64,000 nucleotides of DNA from Cacajao melanocephalus (GCA_963573385.1 CAUYLG010051230.1:1-64000); one strand, 5' to 3'; shown: positions 25,847 to 38,768, counted from the stretch's first letter. Notes: a model not told the origin generated them from the letters alone. Program-made: numbers and translations.

Positions 25847-25991
25847 ACTGCATCAGAAACAGTATTTGGTCCACAGTAAAATCATAATGCGGATTATTTC
25901 ACGAGATCCTCCAATTCCATTTTAAAGTAATACTTGTTTTTCCCCTTATTACAAAGGGAATTTCTAGCTGTAGAAAACTAGAAACAGCTTT

Positions 25992-25993
<2 letters not shown>

Positions 25994-26034
<41 letters not shown>
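25994..26034. repeat. (CA)n microsatellite
   Basis: About 20 uninterrupted CA units. Confidence 0.97.
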
Positions 26035-26037
<3 letters not shown>

Positions 26038-26189
26038 GAAAATGAAAGCACCTGCAATTTCTGCTTCTCAATATAGCCCCCCTTATTATACTACCGTTTT
26101 AGTAGGTTTCCTTCTAGCACTATTTTCTAAATGCACACACATACACAGGCAATCACACTTAATATTTTGTGTGCATGTAACCTCAGTAA

Positions 26190-26335
26190 CGTTTGATACA
26201 TAGTAAGCACTAAGTAAATGCTGGCTGAGTGAAGCGCAATCGCTGAGCTCCAAATCCTAGTCTATAAAGTGAAGAGGAGCCTAGTATCTACCTCATAGTG
26301 CTGTTCTGAGGATTAAATAAAGTTAGGGAAATCGG
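26190..26335 (+). repeat. MIR/L2-type fragments
   Basis: 'catagtaagcactaagtaaa' and 'tctacctcatagtgctgttc' plus 'gaggattaaataaagtt' match conserved 3' words of MIR or L2. Confidence 0.6.
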
Positions 26336-26606
26336 GCAGTATTCCTCCAACATTACCCAAGAAGACATCTGCCAGCACCTTTCCTTGGTCACTCAAGCCA
26401 TTCCAGCTCCTCCTGACTGCCTCCCCCGCTTCTCCCTGTGCTAATGGAGCACGGTCCCAGACGAGGCAGCGCTATTGCTGTCCCCGTTGTTTTCTCGATT
26501 TCATCCTTACAGAAGGGCTGCTGGAAGAGCACAAAGAACTCTATTCTCCTCTATCCAGACTCACCAGTTGTCAGCATTTTACCACGTTTGTCTTAAATTC
26601 ATCCTT

Positions 26607-26660
26607 CTCTAGATGATTGATAGATAGATGATAGATAGATAGATAAGATTGATCTAGATG
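26607..26660. repeat. (GATA)n-type microsatellite
   Basis: Interrupted GATA/GATT units starting at 'gattgatagatagatgatag'. Confidence 0.85.
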
Positions 26661-26851
26661 CTAGATATAGAAAAGTAGATATAAAACGCTATTTTTTCTC
26701 CACAATCATTTGAGAGCAAGTTACAAATACGATGCCTCATTATCATCATTACCCTCAGAATGTTTTTACTAGCAAGAATATTCTCCCGCGTAACCAAAAC
26801 AGGAAACTGATATGGACACAATATCACCATGTTATCTGTAGCCCTGTTTCC

Positions 26852-26985
26852 AATTTTGCCCACTTTGCCAATAATGTTCTCTGTAATCCCTGGGTCCAGA
26901 ATTCTGCCATCACCTTTCCTTGGTCACTCAAGGAAATTCTGGACCCTGGGTTATAGAGGACATTATTGGCAAAGTGGGCAAAATT
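26852..26985. repeat. Imperfect 52/51-bp inverted repeat with 31-base loop
   Basis: Left arm 26852-26903 and right arm 26935-26985 are reverse complements with three mismatches and one gap by hand count. Both arms begin or end with 'aattttgcccactttgcc' or its complement. The loop (26904-26934) matches 26369-26397 at 28 of 29 positions. Confidence 0.95.
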
Positions 26986-28200
26986 AGTTGTCTGCCCCTC
27001 CAGTCTCCTTCAAGAGCAGTTCCTCAGGCTTTTCTTGTCTTTTATGACTTCAGCACTTAAGACCAACACTACAGTTACCTGAAAGACAAGGATTCCTCTA
27101 TTTGGCTTACTGGTGTTTCCTTAGATTCAGGTTATGAAACTAGGGCAGGAATCACACAGAATGGATGCTCTGTTCCCAGTGCATAATATCAGAACATACC
27201 TGATGCCAACCTTCCCTGCCACTGGTGATGTTAAACTTTATCACTTGCTTAAGAAGTTGTCTACCAGTTTTCGTGACTGTAAAGCATTTTGTACTTATTA
27301 CTTAATAAGTGGCAATTATTAGTTCACTTCCTTCTGAAAAGTGAAAGCTTTTCTTCTCCTCCTCTTACTTATTTATTATATGTATCAGCAGGATCTCATG
27401 GGGTTCTTTTTTATTCAAAGGAATATAATTTAATGTTGTCTTTATTTTTATGCACAAATTGCTTCAGATTTATCTAACGGGAGCTGGATCCTATGTCCTT
27501 CTGTTCCATCTCCACTGTACTTTTAGCAATCCCACCTTCTTTGGCAAAGAGGTCCCAGATCTGTCTTGTATTTTCCCTGCCCCCGCCACAGAAAGACACA
27601 TCTCCAAGCAGTCTGGCTTTTTGTAGTGGAAACTAATATTTAGAAACCAAGATTTGAGAGCTACATGTCCTCATTGTTAGTGGAGCACTATTGTTTTGGG
27701 GCCTTCTTCATGGACAGAGCTAGGAAAAATATCCGTGTATGTATAAATACAGTAACACAGGCACAAATACATACACAAGTGTATCTATCTAATCTATAGC
27801 ATGTAAAGCCATGCATTCACACCAGTACCTCCAATGACAATCTTACATGGCATTGTTCTTTCGCTCTTCTCCCTCTTCATAGTTGAAACTGGCTTCCCTT
27901 ACAACAAGAAATCTGGCTCTCATTGCTGTCAGTGTATTCCTTTCTACATAATCCTTTAGTGGATAGTCACAGTTTTTCTGAATAGGCCAGCCTAATGCTT
28001 TCCTGCTGCCAGTGGTGAGAGTCTCTGTACATCAGCTGAGTTCCCCTTCAGCCTTTTTGCTCAGGCTCCAGCATGTGAACTGCTGTATGCAGTCTTAGCA
28101 CCAGGGAGAGGATGAGACCGTTTACCTTCTTAAATTTTTCATTTCTTCCTTTTAAAAAAATTCCATATATCCTGGATCTGCTCCCTACCCCAACATCATA
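26986..28200. other. Intergenic, unique-looking
   Basis: No exon, RNA gene or nameable repeat recognised. Short ORFs only. Confidence 0.5.
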
Positions 28201-28204
28201 GGCA

Positions 28205-29109
28205 CAATTTAAGTATTTTGTTGACCTTTTCAAAGAAACAGCTTTTGTTTCTTTGATTTCTTTTCTGGTCTTTCTTATCTCTTTTCTTCTGCTTACTTTG
28301 GGTTCATTGGATTTTGTTTTGTTTTTGTCTAGTTTATTTAAGTAGAAGCAGCTATGATAATTGATTTAAACTTTTCTCCTTTTTCAAGAGCAGCATCTAG
28401 AGCTTTAAATTTTCCTCTAAAGACTGCTTTTGCTGCACTTAACAAATTTTCACGTTATCTTTTTATCCCATTCAGTTAAAAATAATTTTAAATATCCTTT
28501 TTATTTATTTGCCTATGAGTTATTTAAAGATTTGTCACCTTTCAAAGATTTGTGGATTTTTCAGATATATTTATTATTAATTTCTAATGTAATTCTGCTG
28601 TGACTTACATGATTTGAATAATCCTAATTGTATTGAAGTTCCTTTTATAGCTCAGAGAATGAGCTATATTAGTAAATGTTCTGTGTTTCTATAGTCTAGG
28701 TTGGTTAATGTTTCATGAGCACTTGAAAAAACTATGTGTCATGCATTATAATGTTTAATATGTTTAATAAATGTCAACTGGGTCAAGCTGGCCAACAGTG
28801 TTGCTCATATCTTCTCCTCAACACTAATTTTTTGCCTCATTGTTCTATCAGCTAACTAGACAGAACAATAAGTTGTCTTGTTAAAATATTTAATTATGAT
28901 TGTGGATTTGTCTGCATCTTCTTTTATTTCTGTCCGTTTTTGCTTCATATATGTCCTAGCTCTATTATATGAAAGCCATATAAGACAACTCTTTCTCATT
29001 GTCTCCTTTGTCATTTAGAAATATATCCCTTTATCCCTGGTAATAGTTCTTGTTTAGAAGTTTAGATATTACTACCATTCTAACTTTTTTATGCATATCC
29101 TTAGCATGG
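28205..29109 (-). repeat. Ancient LINE-1, antisense, part 1
   Basis: AT-rich antisense L1 ORF2 style text, for example 'tcaaagaaacagcttttgtt' and 'gacttacatgatttgaat'. It is interrupted by a Tigger transposon and resumes at 30306. Confidence 0.7.
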
Positions 29110-29111
29110 TA

Positions 29112-30303
29112 CAGTCACTCGTCCTCTAATGATGGGGATATATTCTGGGAAATGCATTCTTAGGTGATTCTGTCATTGTGTCAACATTATAGAGTGCACT
29201 TAACAGACCTACATGGCATACACCCTACTACACACCGAGGCTACATGGCATAGCCTATTGCTCCTATGCTACGACCTTGTACAGCATGTTACTGAACTGA
29301 ATACTGTAGCCAATTGTAACACCATGGTAGGTATTTGTGTGCCTAAACATAAAAGCAATACATCAAAGATACAGTATAAAAGATTTTTAAAAGGTGCCCC
29401 TGCATAGGATACTTATCATGAATGGAGCTTGCAGGACTGAAAGCTGCTCTGGGTGAGTTAATGAGTGAGTGGTGAGTGAATGTGAAGGCCTAGGACATTA
29501 CTGTACATTACCGTAAACTTTATAAACTGTATACTTAGGCTACACTAAATGTATTTTTTTTTAAAGATTTCTCCAATGATAAATTAACCTTAGCTTACTG
29601 CAACTTTACTTATAAACTTTTTAATTTTAAATTTTTTGACTCTTTCGTAATAACAGCTTAAAACACGCATTGTTCAGCTGTACAAAAATGTCTTCTTTCT
29701 TTATATTCTTATTCTACAAGATTTTTTCTATTTTAAAATTTTTTCGACATTTTTACTTTTTAAACTTTGTCAAAAACCAAGACACAAACACACACATTAG
29801 CCTAGGCCTACACAGGACCAAGATCATCATTATCACTTCTTTTCCCACTGGAAGGTCTTCAGGGAAAATCATAGGCATGGAGCTGGCATCTCTTGTGATA
29901 ACCATGTCTTCTTCTGTAATTCCTCCTAAAGGACCTGCCTGAGGCTGTATTACAGTTAACTTTCTTTTTATAAGTAGAAGAAGTGCACCTTAAAATAACA
30001 ATGAAAAGTAAACTATCCCAAATACATAAATCAGTAACACAGTCATTTATTATCATTATCAAGTATTATGTACTGTTTATAATTGGATGTGCTCTAGCTC
30101 TACTTTTATATGGCTGGAGTGCAGTCCGTTTGTTTACACCAGCATCACCACAAACACTGGAGTAATGAGTTGTGCTACGATGTTTCAACAGCTATGATGT
30201 CACCAGGCAACAGCAAGTTTTCAGCTCCATTATCATCACATGGGACAACCTTGTCATAATCAATCCATCATTGACTGAAACATCATTATGCGGAACACGA
30301 CTA
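29112..30303 (+). mobile_element. Tigger-type DNA transposon remnant (1.2 kb)
   Basis: Starts 'cagtcactcgtcctctaatg' and ends with the inverted counterpart 'cattatgcggaacacgacta', flanked by TA dinucleotides as expected for Tc1/mariner-Tigger insertion. Inner words such as 'tacagcatgttactgaactg' and 'tagcctaggcctacacagg' fit Tigger2-like elements. No transposase frame survives; it is an internally deleted copy. Confidence 0.85.
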
Positions 30304-30305
30304 TA

Positions 30306-31366
30306 TATCTTTTTCAGTATTTTATTTTAAAATATAGGTTGCTTTTGTTTTTAAATTTAAAGGGAATCTCTCATAGAAAGCATGGAGCTCAATCTTCTTT
30401 CTCATCCGGTCTGACAACCCCTTTCACTGAAATTAGTCTATCAGCATTTTATGTAATGATGGATATTACTGAATTTAAGTCTACTACAGTGCACTTCGTT
30501 TTCTATTTGCCCTATTTGTATTTTGTTTTCTCTCTTTTCTTTTATTTGAAAAAAAGTTTAATACTCCATTTCAGTTCCTCTATTGACTTTTTAAGCTATA
30601 CCTCTTTATATTATCGTTTTAGTGATTTGCTCTAGAGATTTCAGCATGCATCCTTAATGGATCACAGACTATTTAGCATTAACATCATGCCACTTCATTA
30701 AAAATGTAAGAACCTCCTCTCATTCTCTGTATTGTTATCATGTATTTTACATTTACATATATAGAAAACCCCATAATTAAATGTTATTATTTTTATTTTA
30801 AACAAAATTGTTTTTAAAAAGACATAGAGACAAAAATATAATCTTTTATATTTATCCAAGTTTCTATCTGGTGTCAATTTGCCTTAGCCTGAATAACTTC
30901 TTTCAGTATATCTTGAGCATGGGCCTGTTGGCAAAGAATCTGGTAGTTTTCACTTATTTGAAAACGTCTTTATTTTACCTTCGTTTTTGAAAGATATTTT
31001 TGCCAGGTAGAGCATTCTGCATTGGCAGTATTTTTTCTCATGCCTTTAAATATATCATTCTACTATCATCTGTACATCATTGTCTCTGATAAAAAGTTAA
31101 CAATTACTTGTATCATTGTTACCTCCTATGAAATGTGTTATTTTTTTCCTCTGGCTGCCTTTAGTGTTGTCCCTATCCTTCATTTTTAGCATTTTTGGCT
31201 TTATTTGTGTTTATTATGCTTGGTCTTTATGAAACATTGAATTTTAGGTTGATTTTCCCCCAATTTGAGAAATTTGGGCCATGATTTCTTCAAATACATT
31301 CTTCCCCTGCTCAATTCTCTCTTTCTCTTCACCTTCATTTATACCAGTTATACACTGGGCCCCCTT
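30306..31366 (-). repeat. Ancient LINE-1, antisense, part 2
   Basis: Continues the L1 split by the Tigger. Words such as 'gaaaacgtctttattttacc' and 'gatatttttgccaggtagag' are typical of very old antisense L1 (L1ME/HAL1-like). Confidence 0.7.
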
Positions 31367-31367
31367 A

Positions 31368-31830
31368 ACTGCAGTTTTGCTTTCTGCAGCTTCAGTCAAC
31401 CATGGTATGAAATATTAAATTGAAAATTCCAGAAATAAGGAATTCCTATTTTAAACTATGCATTATTCTGAGTAGCATGATGAAATCTTACACTGTATTG
31501 CTCCATCCTGTCTGCACATAAATCATCCCTTTGTCCCACATACCTACACTTTTTTTGCTACCCGCCCCTTAGTCATTTAGCTGTCTCAGTTATCAGGCTG
31601 ACACTTACGGGACTGCAGTACTTGTGTTCAAGTAGCCCTTTTTTAACTTAGTAATGGCCCTAAGAGTAGTGATGCTGGCAATCTGGCTATGTCAAAGAGA
31701 AACCTGAAAGTGCTTCATTAAGTGAAAAGTCACCTTGGTGTTCCTTGGCTAGGATTTGGTACTATTAGCAGTTTCAGGCATCCACTGAGAGTTTCAGAAC
31801 GTATCACCCATGGATAAGGGTACCATACCT
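31368..31830 (+). mobile_element. Short Tigger-like non-autonomous transposon
   Basis: 'ctgcagttttgctttctgca', 'aaattccagaaataaggaat', 'atcatccctttgtcccacat', 'gtacttgtgttcaagtagcc' and a 'ggcatccactgagagtttc' end follow a Tigger-derived MITE. It nests inside the ancient antisense L1. Confidence 0.7.
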
Positions 31831-31839
31831 TTATTAGAC

Positions 31840-32399
31840 TGCTTAATATTGTTTCAAATCTCCTTTTAAAACTCATTTCTACAGTAATTTATATTCATTT
31901 CTTGACCTTTCTTCGATTGTCTCTACTATGCTGTTAAGACCTTCCAATTTATTTCAGATACTGTAATTAACAGTTCTAGAATTTCCATTTGGTTCTTTTA
32001 TATAGTTTTCATTTTTCTACTGAAATTCCACATCTGTTTATTCATTATGACAATTTAATTTTTTAAGTCCTTGATCATAATAGTTGATTTAAAGTCCCTA
32101 ATTGCTAATTATAACTTTCCAGTCATCTTGGGGTCTGTTTCTCTGGACTTTTTTTAAAATTATGGCTAAAATTTCCTGCCTTTTCACATTGATTACTTTT
32201 TTATTGCATGCCAAGCATTATGGATAATATGTTGTATGGAGTCTGGACTATTATTTCCCTTAAAAAGTGTTGGGTGTCATTCATTCTGTCAAGCTTGTCA
32301 AATCATTGGTGTTTCCTTTTGTTCCTATCAGACTTAGTTTTATGTTTTGTTAGGATGCGTCTATTTTAGATTTGGCTTTAGTTTTAAGGCTTGCCTTTA
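31840..32399 (-). repeat. Ancient LINE-1, antisense, part 3
   Basis: Diverged AT-rich continuation of the 28205-31366 element, for example 'ttctagaatttccatttggt'. It runs up to the MER5A insertion. Confidence 0.65.
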
Positions 32400-32407
32400 C
32401 TCTAGGG

Positions 32408-32577
32408 CAGTGGTCTTCAAAAGCAACAGCATCATCTAGGAACTTATTAAAAGTACAAAATTTCAGGCCCTACTTCAGAGCTACTGAATCAGAAATTTCA
32501 GGGATGATACCCAGCAATTCGTATTTTAACAAGTGTTTCAGATGACTCTGGTACATGCTAATGTTAGAAAACCACTG
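32408..32577. mobile_element. MER5A element with 8-bp target duplication
   Basis: Begins 'cagtggtcttcaaaag' and ends 'gttagaaaaccactg', inverted ends typical of hAT-Charlie MER5A. It is flanked by 'ctctaggg' (32400-32407) and 'ctgtaggg' (32578-32585), an 8-bp duplication matching at 7 of 8 bases. Confidence 0.9.
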
Positions 32578-32585
32578 CTGTAGGG

Positions 32586-33090
32586 CATAACCTTTGCTCA
32601 TAGGATGTGACAGAGAAGTCTGTCCACTCTGACTGGGCCAGAACTTGATCATCTCTCAGCATTGATCAAATCCTGGTATCCCCTTGTTCTACTCAGCTCC
32701 TCAGCAGCCATGCTCTTATGCCTCAAGAGGGTCACTTTCCTCTAGCGCAATCCTTCCTTCAGCCAAGGATCCAACAGAATATCCCTGTGGGGATTTCTGA
32801 GCCTCTTCGCTGTGGAGCCGCCTTCTCTCCAGTCCCCTGCCCTGAAAATTGTAGCTGCTTCAGCAGCCCAGGTCTAATCTTTGCCTTCTCAGCACAGTGG
32901 GCTCCAACTCCCTGCACGACCACAGGAAAAAAAAAAGTGTTCCTTTTCTCAAGGATAAGGGTCGTCTACTTCCTGTTGCCCAATGCCTGAAAATAGTTGA
33001 CTCACACTTTGTCCAGTTTTATAGTTGCTTACAATGGAAAGGCAAATTTAGCACCAGTTACTCCATCATGACCAAAAGCAGAAGTCCTAT
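32586..33090 (-). repeat. Ancient LINE-1 5' region, antisense, part 4
   Basis: The GC-richer text 'caagatggagt'-type 5' end appears in reverse ('agttactccatcatgaccaa' near 33056). It is the 5' side of the nested ancient L1 or HAL1. Confidence 0.55.
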
Positions 33091-33179
33091 TCTAAGGTTT
33101 TTTAATGTGTGTCATTTTCTTCTTAATGTGTCTGAAAATATATGCATTGTTTTGTATGCAGTACTTTTAATTTAGGTAA

Positions 33180-33960
33180 ATGATATATGTTTCTTACTTT
33201 TTTAACATAGTTCTTGGCTTGCAAGATCATCTATGTTGCTATTTAGAATATTCAATGCATTTATTTTACCTACTTCACAGTACTCCACAGAGTGTATCTT
33301 CCATGTTCTACTTATCTACTCTCCTAGGCATGGGAACCAAGATTACTTCCAGCTCTCCACTCTGGAAAATAAAATTGCAACATTCTTGTACAGACCTGTA
33401 CTGGAAATGCTAGCTCACAGGGAGATGTAAATGAGTTCAATCTATGTAGCCACTAACTGTCCATAAAGGTTCCTCGCCCCACATCTTTACCAACACTTGG
33501 CATTATGCTGCTCTCTAATCTTTGCTAGTTGAACAAGTAAAGTGACTCGCATAGTTCTTCATTTTGCATTTCTCTGATTACTGATGGGTTTGAACATCTT
33601 TTTATATGTTTATATAAGCTTTTGAGTTTCTCCTATAAATTACCTGTTCATGTCTTTGACCATTTTTAATTGAGTTTGCTGCTATTTCTTGTTGATTCGA
33701 AAGAGTTCTTTACATACTCCAGATTTTAATTTTTTATTGCTTTAAGATATTGCAAATAACTTTTATCATTGTCTTATATGTACATTACTTTGTGGTATCC
33801 TTCATTAAGTAGAAATATTTAATTTTGATGTAATAAAATTTAAATTTAAATTCATTAAATTTTTTCTTTTGGCTTATACTATCTCAGTGTAGCTTAAAGG
33901 CTCCTTTCTCACCCTGAAGTACTATTGTTTTTCTATTTTGTCCTGTATCTTCTTCTATTA
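33180..33960 (-). repeat. Old LINE-1 3' region, antisense
   Basis: 'cattttgcatttctctgatt', 'cctgttcatgtctttgacca' and 'gagttctttacatactccag' are standard antisense L1 ORF2-end words, diverged. Confidence 0.75.
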
Positions 33961-33999
33961 CCATAATAGTATTTTACTTCTTATTTAGGTCTTAAATCT

Positions 34000-34190
34000 G
34001 GCGTGTGACTATGGCAAGTTACTCAGCTTCTCAGAGATTCATTATCTCTGTCATTGAATGGAGGTAATAGTAGCATCTCACCTAATGGGGCTATCATGAG
34101 GATGAAATGTCTTAACGTATATAAAGTGCTTAGAAGAGTGCCTAGCACATAGTACCATATCAGTAATTGCTATTATCATTAAAATAAATG
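34000..34190 (+). repeat. MIR element, sense
   Basis: 'gtgtgactatggcaagttac', 'tataaagtgcttagaagagt' and 'gcctagcacatagtacc' match the sense MIR from core to 3' end. Confidence 0.8.
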
Positions 34191-35810
34191 TATTTAAGTA
34201 TGTTTAAGTAACAGTGCAATATGTGAAAGTACAGCAAAAATCAAAAAGGTAATTCTAATAACTAAAGTTTGAGAAACACCAACCAGAAGGAATACATTTT
34301 GATTTTCCCAGGGTGGAAAGACTCAGCATCAAGTCAATAAGAAATCCTGGTGTCAGCTGATTTTACATTTCCCTTCCTTCACACTCATTTCTCCCCTTAA
34401 TTAGCTACTTAAAAGGATATATTAACCCCATTGATAAGTAACATCTTTTACCATGAAATTCTTTGGGAAAATTTTGAAAAAAGAAAATTGATTTTTAAGT
34501 CCACAACTGTTGCTTTGTACAGACCTGGTTCAGTACAAGAAAATCTCAATGCTGTGTGAGGAGCTGGGCTTGACAGGATTATCCTGCTCTGAAGTTGCCC
34601 AATATTTATTTCTGGTCCTTTCATTTTCCATTCTCACTTTCTGTGGTAGGAGCTGGGGAAGAGTGAGAAGACTGAAACTTGGGTGGCATGAAAGGAACAG
34701 GGGTTGTGACTAATAAGAGCCTCAGACTCCTGTTCTGACCCCACACCTGGGTGCTGCAACTCCTAGAAGCAAGCAGGGTGCTATCCAGGATGCTCCCGAC
34801 CCCCTACTATGACTCCATAACTGGAGGCCTTGCCCATTTTTGCTTCCTTACCTAGAGTTTCCCTCCAGCTTTAGCCCTGCTCCACCCACCTGGAGCATCT
34901 CAGTGCCCACACTCCCATGAGTGAGTGGGCTTGCTTGCCCTGTGCCAAGGCTTTGAGATGACTTAAGGCACAGGGACCCTGCAAGCCAGGACCTGTGATG
35001 TTCTCGAGCTGCCAGCAGACCTTTTGGACACAACTAAATTATAGAAACCTCTAAGTATGTTCCCCTAAAAGAACAAGAGGAAACAGAGTTCTGGGAGCCA
35101 AACATTGGAAGGAGAAAAGGAGAATTTTCTCGTAAATTTTATTTGTCCATTTATTTGTTTGTTTGTCCATTCAAATGTCACTCATCCACCCACTCATTCA
35201 CTCATCCCTTCATTTGGTACAAGCCCCTTGAGTCAGACATCAGCGGTATGAAGGCCACTTCAAGAAGGACCTACCACCCCACCAGGCACTGAAGCTTTCC
35301 CTGTGCCATGGTGGGCAGGAGCCACCTGAGGAGTTGCTGGAATAAGGTCACTGAGTTCTCTAGACTGTCAAGGACTCACTGTTTGGCCCTGGACACACAT
35401 CAGTGAATTTCTTTGAGTTTCTGCTCTCTCTGCTAGAGAATATCTGCTGTGTCTAACTTCACCCCGCTTTCAAGAGTCTCCCCTTGACCAACAAAGGTTG
35501 GTTATAGCTTTTGTTCGAAAGTGTTGAACAAAAGCGTTTTGTCTTGGCTCTTAATTTAGCAAATCTGAAATTCATTTGTAGAATAATGAGATGAGACATT
35601 CTAAGCAAGTTTCAAAAAAGAAAAGTATTCTCATGGGGAAGACTTTTGCTTGTATGCTGACATACATTGTAAAGCCTGAACTATAAAGATGCTGTACCAA
35701 AAAAACTTTAAAGTGTAATAAACTAAAGATTAAGAAGAAGATGCCAAAGTATCAACTCTCCTAACATATAAGGCAATCTTACAAATCAATAAGAAACTAA
35801 TACTATACTC
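34191..35810. other. Intergenic, unique-looking
   Basis: No gene recognised. Two adjacent small perfect hairpins lie at 35487-35535. A tract rich in TCATTCA and TTTG repeats lies at about 35140-35215. Confidence 0.5.
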
Positions 35811-36102
35811 CATTTATTTATTTATTTATTTATTTATTTATTGATAAAGTCTCACTCTGTCGCCCAGGTTGGAGTGCAGTGGTGCAATCTCAGCTCACTG
35901 AAGCCTCCGCTGCCCGGGTTCAAGCAATTCTCATGTCTCAGCCCCCTGAGTAGCTGGGATTATAGGTGCAAGCCACCATGCCTGGCTAATTTTTCTATTT
36001 TTAGTAGAGATGAGGTTTTACCATGTTGGCCAGGCTGGTCTTGAACTCCTGACCTCAGGTAATTCACCTGCCTCAGCCTCCCAAAGTGCTGGGATTACAG
36101 GC
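35811..36102 (-). mobile_element. (TTTA)n plus antisense Alu lacking its 5' end
   Basis: A TTTA microsatellite (35811-35842) occupies the place of the Alu tail. The Alu then runs from 'aaagtctcactctgtcgccc' to 'gtgctgggattacagg' and stops, so the first bases of the Alu are missing. It lies in an old sense L1 context (36110-36510). Confidence 0.93.
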
Positions 36103-36109
36103 CAATTAT

Positions 36110-36510
36110 TTGTTTAAATGAACAAAGATTTAAACAGGAATAAATCCAATAGCCATTAATATAAAAATGCTAACCACATTCATAATGAAAAAAATGCCAA
36201 TTACAATGAAATATGTCTTTTGCCCGTTAAAAATGGTGAAGAGATTTTATTTTATTAATGAAAATACCCAATGCAGGTAAGGATGTGGCAAAATGGTCAC
36301 TGCCATGTATTTTTTATTGGAATGTAAATTTGTGCATTATTTCTGAAAAGCAGTTTAACAATAGTTATCAAGATTAAGAAGTTCATTCGGTAATATTGAC
36401 AGGTGATAGCAAAATAAAATACAGCTGGAAAATTCAATGACTGGAGGAAGATTAAATTAGATATTGGTAAATTTGGTATATGATTCAGAAAAAAATAATT
36501 TTTAAAAGAA
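36110..36510 (+). repeat. Old LINE-1 fragment, sense
   Basis: Diverged ORF2-end words, for example 'gcaggtaaggatgtggcaaa' and 'attggaatgtaaatttgtgc'. It lies between two Alus. Confidence 0.65.
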
Positions 36511-36516
36511 TTTTTA

Positions 36517-36790
36517 GGCCAGGCACAGTGGCTCAACGCCTATAATCCCAGCACTCTGGGAGGCTGAAGCGGGCTGATCACGAGGTCAAGAGATCGAGAT
36601 CATCCTTGCCAACATGGTGAAACCCCATCTCTACTAAAAATACAAAAATTAGGGCCTGTGATCCCAGCTACTTGGGAGGCTGAGGCAGCAGAATCACTTG
36701 AACCTGAGAGGCAGAGGTTGCAGTGAGCTGAGATCATGCCACTGCCTCCAGCCTGGCAGCAGAGAGAGACTCCGTCTCAAAAAAAAATAA
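36517..36790 (+). mobile_element. Alu element, sense, with internal deletion
   Basis: 'ggccaggcacagtggctcaa', 'gatcacgaggtcaagagatc' and a 'gactccgtctc' A-tail. After 'aaaaatta' the text jumps to 'gggcctgtgatcccagc', so about 20 bases at the start of the right arm are deleted. Confidence 0.95.
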
Positions 36791-36959
36791 TAGTAATTTT
36801 TATTGACATGAGACTATACTCATAACATTGTCAAATTTAAAAAGAGATATACAGAATTCTTCTGGTCCACATTTTATAATATATGTGGAGATCACAAAGA
36901 CAGGAAAGGAGTATACCCAGATCAGCATGGGATTGTGTGCATCAGAAGCGACATGAGAC

Positions 36960-37717
<758 letters not shown>

Positions 37718-38468
37718 GGCCCAGGTGCACTAAGAAAACAGTACTGAGAAATTAAGGACACCATGCACTGAGAGAGTTTGGGAACCCCTGAGCTGAGGGA
37801 TTTATTTAGGAGTGAGATGATATGCAATGTGGGAGTGGGCAGGCAAGTTCCTCTAGGCTGTCACCTCTGCCTGCAGTGCTGAGTGGGAAGTCTCTTCAGG
37901 CCAGCTACTTCAGCAGTCAGGAAGGAATGCCAGCTGAGGATATGAGCAAGGATCAGGTGGCACCTGTAAGGACAGGCCAGATCCCATACGGACAACTACC
38001 TGCCTTGAGGGGAAATGGGAGGCTCTTCTGTCTCTTGCAGCATCCATCCATTCCATCAGCAGGAATCTGCAGAGGAAGCTGCTCCATTCACCATGGAGGT
38101 TCACATGCGCCTGGCCCAGGACTTGTAGTCCGGGAGGGGAGCATGGGAACTGGAGTCCAGGGGGTCCAGGTGCTGTCCTCCACCAAGTGAACCCATAGAT
38201 AGACTGCAGTGTACACAAGCCACCCAGGGCCCCGGAGCCTGCTGACACATTCAACATATATGTTGCATTACAGCTCTTGTTCCACTCTCTCGCAAATCTC
38301 AAGTTAGTTATATAGATGCCCTGGCCTGTGCTAGCCTGGAACCCTTCTGACAGTGAGTTGTGGGAAATGTAGCTCCAGTTTAGATTGACATTGTATAACG
38401 TCATCACAAAATGAGCGATGTTAATTTTCTTCTGTATGCTTTCAGTGCTATCTAACTGAAAAAAAAAT
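37718..38468. other. End of hAT-like element, then unique DNA
   Basis: 37718-37800 completes the DNA transposon. The remainder shows a 165-codon antisense ORF and a 122-codon sense ORF, overlapping, with no recognisable domain and no gene support. Confidence 0.45.
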
Positions 38469-38469
38469 G

Positions 38470-38768
38470 CATGTATTTTTTAGAGCAGGGTCTCACCCTG
38501 TCATCCAGGATGGAGTGCAGTGGTGACCATAGTTCACTGCGGTCTCGAACTCCTGGACCCAAACAATCCACCCACCTCAACTTCCTCAGTAGCTGGGACC
38601 ACAGGCCCATGCCACCACACCCAGCTAATACTTTATTTTTATCCTTTATAGAGACAGGATCTTGCTTTGTTGTCCAGGCTGGTCTTGAACTCCTGGCCTC
38701 AAGGGATCCTCCTGCCTTGGCCTCTCCCAAAGTGCTGGGATTACAGGCGTGAGCCACCAGTTCAGCCT
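38470..38768 (-). mobile_element. Alu element (AluJ-like), antisense
   Basis: 'ttagagcagggtctcaccct' through 'gattacaggcgtgagccacc'. The diverged arms and the J-type 'tggtctcgaactcctgg' phrase suggest an old Alu. Confidence 0.93.

Larger units (their letters stand above)
23340..25870 (+). other. CCR1: Inferred CCR1 3' untranslated region
   Basis: Follows the TGA stop with no splice signal needed. Candidate poly(A) signals are AATAAA at 24896-24901, which belongs to an inserted L1 tail, and AATAAA at 25841-25846, which is followed by 'catcagaaacag' and a GT-rich stretch. The second is my preferred end; the true end is not shown by the sequence. The region holds a 120-bp duplicated segment and a 5'-truncated L1. 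Confidence 0.4.

Noticed and set aside
37910..38407. 165-codon minus-strand ORF
   Set aside because: It overlaps a sense ORF in the same unique stretch, no domain or signal peptide is evident, and such lengths occur by chance in GC-richer DNA.
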